Of a DNA stretch of 64,000 bases, positions 22,509 through 30,941 are shown piece after piece. The stretch comes from Blastocatellia bacterium (GTDB lineage Bacteria; Acidobacteriota; Blastocatellia; Pyrinomonadales; Pyrinomonadaceae). How positions within the stretch are numbered: the stretch's first letter is position 1; each line of letters starts with the position of its first letter. Both the position numbers and the translations under genes were made by a program. The notes below the pieces were generated by a model. The model worked only from the letters and a program-made list of their open reading frames with translations. It was not told the origin of the DNA and made no database searches. The DNA lies in contig JAEUQK010000040.1 of the NCBI GenBank assembly GCA_016789265.1, positions 33,059 to 97,058 of the forward strand, given 5' to 3'.

Positions 22509-25500
22509 CTAGGCTTCGTCCAGGAGATCTCGGACCTTTCGGGACAATGCGTCAAAGGTGAAGGGTTTCTGCAGGAAGTTTGAGCTTTCGTCTTTTATGC
22601 CGTGGCGAATTCGGGTGTCGTCTGTGTAGCCTGATGTATACAGCACCTTAATATTTGGCCTGTCTTTGGTAATGGTCTCCGCGAGCTCACGGCCGCCCAT
22701 TTCCGGCATCACCACATCCGTTATCATCAAGTCGACGATCTTTCCATTTGCGTCCAGGAGTTCCATTGCCTCCCGTCCGTTTGAGGCTTCGACAACCGAA
22801 TAGCCGCATGATTCGAGGATCTCACGGCCAAGGCGTCGAACAGTGCTTTCGTCTTCGACCAAAAGTATGGTCTCACTTCCGGTCTTCATATCTCGTTGAC
22901 TCGTGTTGCCGATCGATTCGTCGCTTTCCATTCCGGCCTTTGGCATGTAGATCTTGAAGATCGTTCCTCGGTCAGGTTCGGAGTAAACCCAGATCGTCCC
23001 GCCCGATTGCTTTACGATTCCGTAAACCGTAGAAAGGCCGAGACCAGTCCCTCGCCCGACCGATTTTGTCGTAAAGAAGGGTTCGAAGATCCGGCTTCTC
23101 GTCTCTTCGTCCATTCCGATGCCATCGTCACTGACCGAAAGCACCACGTATTCTCCTGGGCGGATATCGACATGGTGTTTGGCAAAGGTCCGGTCGAGAT
23201 GAATATTTTCGGTCTCGATCAAGATCGTACCTTTCCCGTCTATAGCGTCGCGGGCATTTAAAACCAGATTCATTAGGACTTGAACGATCTGACTTTGGTC
23301 CGCTTCTACTTCTGCAAGTTCAGGCAGAAGGCGTGTCTCGATAGAAATGTCCTCGCCGATCAAACGCCGCAGCATGGTCACTGTTTCACCTATGACCTCG
23401 TTTAGATCGAGCCGCTTGGGCTGCAATATCTGTCGTCGGCTGAACGCGAGCAGTTGACGCGTAAGTTCTGCTGAACGCTCGCCCGCCTTTCTTATCTCCT
23501 CGACATTCTGACGGATAGGATCATCGGGACCTATGCGGCGCAATATCAACTCGCTATATCCGTTGATCGCCGTGAGCATATTATTGAAATCATGGGCCAT
23601 TCCGCCGGCCAGTATCCCGATAGATTCGAGTTTTTGGGCCTGTCGGAGCTGTTCTTCGCTTGACCTCAGGGCTTCCTCGGCCGCCTTTTGTTCGGTGATG
23701 TCGGTCGCAATGCCGTGCCAAACGGTGCTGCCATCCTGCTCGCGCGTTGGCGACGAGAATACTTCTATCCATTTGGTCCCGAGTTCAGGATGCTCGTATC
23801 GGTACGTGAAGTTGAAGGGTGAAAGTTCAGCTTTTGATATCTCTCCGAGTCTGGCGAATCGTTCCAGGTCTTCCCGATCCATACGCTCGAGCAGGGGCCG
23901 AGCGTCGCGTTGAAGGATCGCCGCATCCAAGCCCGTTATTTCCGCAAGCGCGGGGCTGGCATACGGAATAGAAACATATCCGTTCGGATCGAGTTTGTAA
24001 GAGTAGATCACACTCGGACACGCCTCCGCCGTTTTGTCCAGCTGTTCGCGTTTCTTTCGCAGTTCGTCTTCAGCAAGAAGACGGTCGGTTATATCGTGTG
24101 CCAGAACGAGCCGGGCACGCCTTCCCTGGAAATCAAGCGCGTGTGACGTTATCTCAACGTAAAATACCGAACCGTCCTTTTTCTGGTGTCTCCACGTCCC
24201 GGTTTTGTCGATTATCGGGCTATCTTTTTTGATCTGCGTCAACGCTTCGGCTAGATCCTCGGCGGGCCGGATCTTTGTCAGATCAAGTTCGGCAAATTCA
24301 TTGCGCGAGTACCCGTATTTGTGAACGGCAGCATCGTTGACCGCAAGAAACTCGAGTGTATCGACATCATAGACGAACATCGGGTAAGGATTGTTCTCGA
24401 ACAGGTCGCGATATCTTGCTTCCGAGTCGCGGAGTTTGATCTCGGCCAGTCTTCTATCCGTAACATCACGGTTTGTTTGCAGGACTATCTCACGCCCGTC
24501 GAAATCCAGCAATTGCAAGCGGCTGTCGGAATACACGGTTCGGCCGTCCCTCGTCACTTGCGACACCTCGCCGCTCCAGTAGCGCGAGTCTTTTAGGTCT
24601 GAGATCAGCTTCTCACGCGACACAGGGAAATTAGACTGAATTATGTCGGATGCAAATCTGCCCAACGCCTCGTCTCTGGTATAGCCGAACATTCGTTCAC
24701 AGCCCTGGTTCCAGTCCAGGATCCCTTTGTCGAGGTCCCAAACGAAGATCGCTTCATATGCCTGGTCTATCAACAATGCACGCTGCCGAAGTTCAAGTTC
24801 GTCCTTCTTGCGGTCTGTGATATCGACCATGATGCCGCGTAGGACTGACGGCTTGCCGCCTTCGTAAATGACGCTTACGATGTCCCGAAACCAGACAACG
24901 CGGCCGTCGCGGGCCATCATTCTGTATTCAAAGGTGTGCTGGCGCGTCTCGGCTGACGCCTTTGCGCAATATTCCACGACCCATTCTCTGTCGTCGGGAT
25001 GTATATGAGCCGGCCAAAAATCGTGCACGTACCACATCGCTCGCGGGTAACCCAAAATGGTCTCTGCCTGTTCGGATACGAATGTGAACTGAAAACTCTC
25101 AAGGTCGGCTTCCCACACGATACCTTCTACCGTATTTATCAATTCCGACAGGCGTTTTTGAGATTCGATCAAGAACTTTTCAGCCTTCTTTCGCTCGGTA
25201 ATGTCGCGGGTCACTGCCAGCATTGCTGAAAACTCACCCGAGCTGTTTTTTAACGGAACTGCGTTCGACTCCAGGAATCTTCGTGTGCCTTTTAGCCCGA
25301 TGATCTCGAAGCTAAGGTTCGCGCTCTCGCCGCTAAAGACCTTTTCAATTAATGCTGCAAAGGCCGCGCGATGATCCGGTGCGACAATGTCCCCGACATT
25401 GCGGCCGACCACCTGCTCGACTGAGTCTGCTTCGATCATCTTTAGGCCCGCCGGGTTCATGTCCACCAAGGCTCCCGATCGATCAAGCAGCTTCACACAT

Positions 25501-27488
25501 TCCGGTTCTGCATCCAGTATCGACCGAAGCCTGTCTTCGCTTTCTCGGACCGCAGATTCGGCCAGCTTTTGCTCGGTTATGTCCTGGACGGCACCGCATA
25601 TCTTCGTCACACGTCCGGCCGCAGTGTCCCATATAGGCTGCGCATAGCTCCGCATCCACGCGCTTTCACCGTTCTTACGGACGATCCGAATTTCCGATAC
25701 AACCGATTCGTTAGCAAGCAGTCTTTGAAGGTCTGCCCGATCTTTTTCCAGGTCATCAGGATGTACGATCGATCTCCATCCGCCGATCTCGATGAACTCG
25801 TCCTGCGTATAGCCCGTGATCCTTTCAAACGCGCCGGTTACCCAGTCAAGGCCCACCTCTCCTTTTTCATCGAGGCCGGTCGCATACATATAGTCGGTGG
25901 AGATCGAAGAGATCAGCCTGTACCGCTCTTCGCTTTCACGAAGTTTTACTTCGGCTACCCGCTGAGCGGTAGTCTCGATCAGAGAGCAGATCCATCGCGC
26001 GGACGTTCCGTCGTCATTTATCACGGAGACGGCGCGTGCTCGATAATACCGATATGTTCCGGCTGCGTCCCGTATCCTGACATCGATGTCAACCGCCTGT
26101 CGGGAGCTGACTGCACTCACATACTCCTTCATTACTCGATCGCGATCGTCGGGGTGGATCGAGTTTACCCATCCGAAATTCAGGCTGTCTTCAAAGCTCT
26201 GCCCGGTAAGTTCCGTCCACCAGTCCGGCAGACCTATCAGCCTTCCTTTTTCATCAAGATTCCAGACGTATTGCGTGGTCGCCTCGACGAGCGCGCGAAA
26301 GTTCTGTTCGGATCGCCGAACCGCATCCGCGGCCTTCTTCCGCTCGGTGACGTCGCGGATGATCGCCGTGAAGGTATGTTTTTCTTGTTTTTTGAACTCG
26401 CCGAACGAGATCTGTACGCCAATTTCTGTCCGGTCCTTTCTGATCGCTGTGGTTTCGACGTTCTTCCAGTCCACTGACCTGACCCCGCTGACGACATAAC
26501 TCTCAAAGGCCGATCTGTGCGATGAGCGAAGTCGATCCGGTATCAACAAAGAGAGAGGCTGGCCAATCATTTCCGACCGCTCGTAACCAAAGATCGCTTC
26601 GGCTGCAGGATTCGCAAAGATGATCGTGCTTTCGGCATCAATTGATACGATCGCGTCAGACGCTGTTTCGGCAACGATACGATATCTCTCTTCGGCTTCG
26701 ATGAGAGCATCTTCGGATCTCTTTTCCCGCGTAATGTCGCGGAGCGTACCGACAAACTTCTCCGGGCGGCCGGTTGCATCGCAAAAAGCACTGGCGTTTG
26801 CAATGAGCCAAATGACCTCGCCATCGCTTCTTCGGAGGCGAAACCTAGCGTCAAACGCGGTCTTGTCGGATATCGCACGCGAATATGCCCTCACGACCAT
26901 TTCACGGTCATCTTCGACCACCATCCCGACGAGATCATCGCGGTTTGCACCTGCGACCGAGATGCCAAGGATCAACGAACATTCCGGCGACCAGATCACG
27001 TCATTTGTCGTAAGGTCCCACTCCCATACACCCATGCCGGCTGCCGAGAGGGCAAGATTTAGTCGGGCTTCGCTTTCGGCCAACGCTCTTTCGGCTTCCT
27101 GTTTTTCCCGCTGTACCGCGAACTCACGGATCTCGCGCTTTATGACATCCTCAAGGCGGCCGAGATCGTCGAATGTCAAATGATCGCTGATCCCTTTTCG
27201 GATCAGCGACGCGGGCGATTCTTCTCCGATGTCGTCGGAAACAATGATGAACGGAACCTCTGCGCCATTGGAGCGGGCAAGATCGAGGGCTTCGAACGCG
27301 GTGTCGTTTCCAAAACGAAATGCCGAGACGATCGCGTCAAAAGCCGTCCCTTCAAGCGCATACTCCAACTGGCGCAGGTCGTCGGTACGTTTGCTCTCGA
27401 CCCTATAACTTGAATCCTCGAGCTGCTCCAGGATGCGGTCTCCAAATTCAATGGAGTCTTGTAAAATAAGAACGCGAAGAGTTCTCAT
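22509..27488 (-). CDS. Hybrid sensor histidine kinase with nine PAS domains
   Basis: A 1659-residue soluble protein with no membrane helix. Domains: degenerate N-terminal receiver (1-125, Ser55 where Asp is expected), nine consecutive PAS/PAC units (about 150-1260), most ending in a DITERKKAE-like linker, HisKA with MAHDFNNML (His near 1298), HATPase with N-box VLNARDAI and GRGTGLGLSTVYG, and a C-terminal receiver (about 1535-1655) whose ITDVVMPEMGG keeps Asp. It likely integrates several small-molecule, light or redox cues. PAS 1, 3, 4, 6 and 9 have an HPDD- or EDD-like PAS_3 segment. The sigma-54 activator gene is divergent, 333 bases away, and is a plausible partner. Confidence 0.9.
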   Translation of the reverse strand: MRTLRVLILQDSIEFGDRILEQLEDSSYRVESKRTDDLRQLEYALEGTAFDAIVSAFRFGNDTAFEALDLARSNGAEVPFIIVSDDIGEESPASLIRKGISDHLTFDDLGRLEDVIKREIREFAVQREKQEAERALAESEARLNLALSAAGMGVWEWDLTTNDVIWSPECSLILGISVAGANRDDLVGMVVEDDREMVVRAYSRAISDKTAFDARFRLRRSDGEVIWLIANASAFCDATGRPEKFVGTLRDITREKRSEDALIEAEERYRIVAETASDAIVSIDAESTIIFANPAAEAIFGYERSEMIGQPLSLLIPDRLRSSHRSAFESYVVSGVRSVDWKNVETTAIRKDRTEIGVQISFGEFKKQEKHTFTAIIRDVTERKKAADAVRRSEQNFRALVEATTQYVWNLDEKGRLIGLPDWWTELTGQSFEDSLNFGWVNSIHPDDRDRVMKEYVSAVSSRQAVDIDVRIRDAAGTYRYYRARAVSVINDDGTSARWICSLIETTAQRVAEVKLRESEERYRLISSISTDYMYATGLDEKGEVGLDWVTGAFERITGYTQDEFIEIGGWRSIVHPDDLEKDRADLQRLLANESVVSEIRIVRKNGESAWMRSYAQPIWDTAAGRVTKICGAVQDITEQKLAESAVRESEDRLRSILDAEPECVKLLDRSGALVDMNPAGLKMIEADSVEQVVGRNVGDIVAPDHRAAFAALIEKVFSGESANLSFEIIGLKGTRRFLESNAVPLKNSSGEFSAMLAVTRDITERKKAEKFLIESQKRLSELINTVEGIVWEADLESFQFTFVSEQAETILGYPRAMWYVHDFWPAHIHPDDREWVVEYCAKASAETRQHTFEYRMMARDGRVVWFRDIVSVIYEGGKPSVLRGIMVDITDRKKDELELRQRALLIDQAYEAIFVWDLDKGILDWNQGCERMFGYTRDEALGRFASDIIQSNFPVSREKLISDLKDSRYWSGEVSQVTRDGRTVYSDSRLQLLDFDGREIVLQTNRDVTDRRLAEIKLRDSEARYRDLFENNPYPMFVYDVDTLEFLAVNDAAVHKYGYSRNEFAELDLTKIRPAEDLAEALTQIKKDSPIIDKTGTWRHQKKDGSVFYVEITSHALDFQGRRARLVLAHDITDRLLAEDELRKKREQLDKTAEACPSVIYSYKLDPNGYVSIPYASPALAEITGLDAAILQRDARPLLERMDREDLERFARLGEISKAELSPFNFTYRYEHPELGTKWIEVFSSPTREQDGSTVWHGIATDITEQKAAEEALRSSEEQLRQAQKLESIGILAGGMAHDFNNMLTAINGYSELILRRIGPDDPIRQNVEEIRKAGERSAELTRQLLAFSRRQILQPKRLDLNEVIGETVTMLRRLIGEDISIETRLLPELAEVEADQSQIVQVLMNLVLNARDAIDGKGTILIETENIHLDRTFAKHHVDIRPGEYVVLSVSDDGIGMDEETRSRIFEPFFTTKSVGRGTGLGLSTVYGIVKQSGGTIWVYSEPDRGTIFKIYMPKAGMESDESIGNTSQRDMKTGSETILLVEDESTVRRLGREILESCGYSVVEASNGREAMELLDANGKIVDLMITDVVMPEMGGRELAETITKDRPNIKVLYTSGYTDDTRIRHGIKDESSNFLQKPFTFDALSRKVRDLLDEA

Positions 27489-27821
27489 AGGGTCATCTTA
27501 CGGATCGGTCCCGGCGATCTGGCGTCCCGGCTCACCGGTTGAGGCGACGAGGCTTTCCCAATCCTACGCTTCAACGAATATCGAATCAACGTTTAATAAA
27601 ACCTGTGTCTAACCTTAATGCCGAACCGACAGGCATTCAGCGTCTTTGCATCAACAAGCGATAATTGTGCCAAACCCGCCGACTGATCGGGCCGATAACT
27701 GAAGGGACCCGCAGCGATCGTTGAAGTATGACCCATAAGGCCGCTCCAAAGTGTGGCCGCGATCCGCAATGTCGATTTATTTGTAGTAATTAACGTTCTG
27801 GTCGGGATATAATTTTCGACA
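27489..27821. other. Divergent intergenic region between sensor kinase and NtrC-type activator
   Basis: 333 bases that should carry the promoters of both genes. TATAAT at 27808-27813 lies only nine bases before the activator ATG and has no -35 at a good distance. I find no convincing sigma-54 element. No gene is visible. Confidence 0.5.
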
Positions 27822-29207
27822 ATGTCAAAGCATCCTCATTGCCTCGTTATCGATGATGAGCCCGGCGTTAGCGGGTTTGTTGCGGAGGTTCTGCGTTCGG
27901 ATGGTTGGGAGGTTGAAGAGGTCTCTGACGCTGAATCTGCTTTCGGAGCCGCCGCAAGACGCAAGTTTGATCTTGTTTTCTGCGATGTAATGCTCCGCGG
28001 TATGGACGGATACGAGATCCTCAGGAATTTTTCCGTACAGCAGCCCGATGCCCGCTTTGTGATGATGACCGGCCATGGTTCGGCCGCCGGTGCATTGGAT
28101 GCCACCGCGATCGGAGCATTTGACTACCTGGTCAAGCCGTTCACGGTTTCTGACGTTTTACGAATAGCGGGCCTTGTTCGCGAACAATTGGAACAGCGCG
28201 CAAGGTTGCACATAACGGACGCCGCGATACACGTAAGCAACGGCTACCGTTCTGACATTCCTTTAATAGGCAAAAGCCCGAAATTCGTCGACTGCCTAAA
28301 GATGGTCGGACGGGTGGCTTCGACGAGCCTCTCGGTCCTCATCACGGGCGAATCGGGAACCGGAAAGGAAATAGTGGCGAACGCGATACACCGCCGAAGC
28401 AATCGATCGAACGGGCCCTTCGTCACGGTCAACTGCGGTGCGATCCCGGTCGAGCTGATCGAATCGGAACTCTTCGGCCATGCAAAAGGCTCATTTACCG
28501 GAGCAAGCAGCGAACGCGTGGGCCTTTGGGAAGAGGCCCAAGGCGGGACCATCTTTCTTGATGAGATAACCGAAACTCAACCGCTCTTTCAGGTTAAGCT
28601 TCTGCGAACACTTCAGGAGAACGAGATTCGCCGCGTGGGTTCAAACCGAACGATAAGGGTGGACGCACGCGTAATATGCGCTACCAATCGCGATATCGAG
28701 GAAGAGGTCGAGGCCGGTCGTTTCCGAAAGGACCTTATGTATAGGCTCAATGCAGTGACCATAAAATTGCCGCCGCTCCGGGAACGCGTCGAAGACATCC
28801 CGTTATTGGCCCTCCATTTTGCGGCAAGATCCGCGGTTCCGGGAGTTTCGTTCGCCGAAGAGACTTTGCAGATGCTCAAGAATTACTCCTGGCCGGGAAA
28901 TGTGCGTGAACTCGAGAACGCGGTCCTGCATGCGGTTTCGATGTCGGATGACGTTATTTATCCGGAACACTTGCCGGAGCGTATTCGCGCGGCGGACCTA
29001 AACGCCGAGCTGACTGGCGCGGGCCTGGCTGCTCCTTATGCCGGAGCATACATGAACGGCGAGATCCAGTTCCTGACGCTAGCGGAAATGGAAACGAAAT
29101 ATGTGTCCAGAGTATTGGGATCAACGAAAGGAAATAAACAGGCTGCGGCACGGATCCTCAATATCGATCGAAAGACCCTGAGCCGGATCATCTCCCGCGA
29201 ACAGTGA
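27822..29207 (+). CDS. Sigma-54-dependent response regulator (NtrC family)
   Basis: A 461-residue protein: receiver (1-125; DDE pocket at 11-13, phosphoacceptor Asp55 in FCDVMLRGMDG, Lys in YLVKPF), AAA+ domain (about 148-380) with GESGTGKE, FLDEIT and the sigma-54-contacting loop as GSFTGA instead of the usual GAFTGA, and a C-terminal Fis-type helix-turn-helix (NKQAAARILNIDRKTLSR). The A-to-S change in the loop occurs in some active family members. It activates sigma-54 promoters when phosphorylated, probably by the divergent hybrid kinase. No sigma-54 target is recognised here. Confidence 0.92.
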   Translation: MSKHPHCLVIDDEPGVSGFVAEVLRSDGWEVEEVSDAESAFGAAARRKFDLVFCDVMLRGMDGYEILRNFSVQQPDARFVMMTGHGSAAGALDATAIGAFDYLVKPFTVSDVLRIAGLVREQLEQRARLHITDAAIHVSNGYRSDIPLIGKSPKFVDCLKMVGRVASTSLSVLITGESGTGKEIVANAIHRRSNRSNGPFVTVNCGAIPVELIESELFGHAKGSFTGASSERVGLWEEAQGGTIFLDEITETQPLFQVKLLRTLQENEIRRVGSNRTIRVDARVICATNRDIEEEVEAGRFRKDLMYRLNAVTIKLPPLRERVEDIPLLALHFAARSAVPGVSFAEETLQMLKNYSWPGNVRELENAVLHAVSMSDDVIYPEHLPERIRAADLNAELTGAGLAAPYAGAYMNGEIQFLTLAEMETKYVSRVLGSTKGNKQAAARILNIDRKTLSRIISREQ

Positions 29208-29484
29208 CCTTGGAGATAAGGACACTGTCCCACTGAAGTTCGGGATAAATGCCCTGCTCCTAGCATTTCGCCGTGGAAGATCTCCTCACTTTTCACGTTT
29301 ATTGCCCCTGAACAGAGGTCCCGTATCATGCTTTGCCACAAAAGATCCAACCATTCAGCACTTCGGCACGATTGTTGCCGCTAGCCGAGACCCGGTTTCC
29401 CGATTTATTTGCCGGCCTCAGATCAGTAAGACAAAGAAAAAAGGAGAGCGTTTCAGTTTATCGGCAACGAAATGCTTGCAGGCT

Positions 29485-30195
29485 ATGAGACTCCCTCGAA
29501 ACGAACCGCGGATATTATTGATAGGCCCAGGATCAAGAACGTTCCATAATTTATTGAATACGCTCAAGTTGATCTCGGCTGAGATCCTATTTGCCGAAGA
29601 CGGGAAAGAAGGGATCCGGCAAATGTATCTCGATCGGCCTGAAATTGTCATTTGTGAAATGTCCCTCCCCGATCTGGCCGGGCACGAGCTATGCAGGGCG
29701 GTCCGAACGAACGATGATCTTTCCCTTATCCCGCTATTCTTTTTTAATGACGAAGCTGCGGACGTCGGTGCCGCTTTCAGGGTGCTCGAGGCCGGCGCAG
29801 ATGACCTTTTCCCCAGGCACTTTAACCCTGAACATTTCATTGCAAAATTGGCGTGGGCAATAGACCATCGGCGGACGGAGAACACACGTCGAGCCGAGTT
29901 TGCGCTGCTAAAGGCAAAGCAGACTCAGACGATGAATATCATTAAAGATACCTCTGAGCTGTTTCGAGCTATGGCGATCGACGATATTTCTTGTCGCGAT
30001 ACTGTTGACACAGAGTTAGGCGAGCGGATCGATATTGGAATGGACATGGTTGCCGGATTGGCCGAAATACTTGAAGAGCAAATGAAGACGCTGGAGATAT
30101 GGCTCAACGGGGAGCTTTGTCAATACGGGCCTGAACACGTGCCCTCGGTCAGCGAGATTGGCGAGTTCGAACTGGAACTCGCACTGGCCACATAG
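29485..30195 (+). CDS. Receiver-like protein lacking the phosphoacceptor Asp
   Basis: A 236-residue protein. Residues about 8-125 follow the receiver fold, but the acidic pocket (LLIGPGS instead of a DD motif), phosphoacceptor (Glu58 in VICEMSLPDLAG) and conserved Lys (FPRHFNP) are all replaced. A linker helix and a C-terminal helical domain (about 150-225) rich in Glu, Asp and Met follow; no DNA-binding motif is recognised. Glu at the Asp site can mimic the phosphorylated state. ATG 29485 is preferred because the frame upstream to 29302 lacks protein character. It lies 277 bases after the NtrC-type gene on the same strand and ends at a terminator. Confidence 0.7.
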   Translation: MRLPRNEPRILLIGPGSRTFHNLLNTLKLISAEILFAEDGKEGIRQMYLDRPEIVICEMSLPDLAGHELCRAVRTNDDLSLIPLFFFNDEAADVGAAFRVLEAGADDLFPRHFNPEHFIAKLAWAIDHRRTENTRRAEFALLKAKQTQTMNIIKDTSELFRAMAIDDISCRDTVDTELGERIDIGMDMVAGLAEILEEQMKTLEIWLNGELCQYGPEHVPSVSEIGEFELELALAT

Positions 30196-30221
30196 AGCTT
30201 CGAGAAACACAAAGAAACCCG

Positions 30222-30245
30222 GGCGTCGCGTTCGCGACGCCTTTT
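30222..30245 (+). terminator. Rho-independent terminator
   Basis: GGCGTCGCG and CGCGACGCC around a two-to-four-base loop, followed by TTTT, 27 bases after the receiver-like gene. Confidence 0.75.
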
Positions 30246-30251
30246 CAGCGC

Positions 30252-30282
30252 AAAAAAAGGTTCCGGACTTATCGCCGGAACC
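30252..30282 (-). terminator. Leftward rho-independent terminator
   Basis: On the minus strand GGTTCCGG, eight-base loop, CCGGAACC, then seven T (the A-run at 30252-30258 on plus). It would stop transcription arriving from the right, although no leftward gene is seen in the 700 bases beyond. Confidence 0.6.
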
Positions 30283-30941
30283 GGTTACTGTGGAACTACT
30301 GTGTGATGCCCGCGGGGTAAAAAAAAGAACTTAACCGATTCGAGCTGGGCTGCTCCGAATTCAATCAATCAGAAAACGCAACCGAAGGAAGGAGATTCAA
30401 AACGCTGGCCCATCTAGTCGGCCGCATTACAACTCTAATATGATGGCCGCGGGGTAAGGCCGCGGCGCTGTTACTTCTAGCAAACTAATCAAGGAACAAC
30501 TGCGGCAATTGATGCTTCAGCATAAACGCCGGCTGTGTAAAGCGACAGAGATGAGAGGCACTGTCGCTAACTTTCGGAAAGAAATACTTTCTCGGCGAAG
30601 TAACTTTCCGGAGGGCTCTATCGCAACACGCGTGCCACTAAACTTGTTGAACAAAAGAGGTAGTCTTAACAGGAGAATGCTAAGTAAAACGAGTGAATAT
30701 GCAGACCGTACGGTCCGTAAGGATGTGATCGGTTGGGGAGAAATGGGACATTACACAAATTCGAAGTGCGGAAACTTACCGCAGTCGCCGTAAATCCCAT
30801 GGCCGACGCGCAACATTCTGCAGAGATGAGGATTGTTGGTCGTACGCCCTCAACGGTTTGGAGCAAATGTTCTTGCCGACATATCAAAGATTGAATATCC
30901 TTAATCCCGTTGAGACCAATCATCAGTTCATTCGACCCTTT
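30283..30941. other. Gene-poor gap with a possible Rrf2 gene relic
   Basis: About 660 bases without a convincing intact gene. At 30677 an ATG preceded by AGGAG (30671-30675) begins MLSKTSEYA, the classic N-terminus of Rrf2-family regulators, but the reading then loses the family pattern and ends after about 37 further codons. About 210 bases on, LNILNPVE (in frame with the S9 peptidase) faintly recalls the Rrf2 LTLLDVV region. A decayed regulator upstream of the peptidase is possible. GCCGCGGGGTAAGG motifs around 30445 form only short hairpins. Confidence 0.3.
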
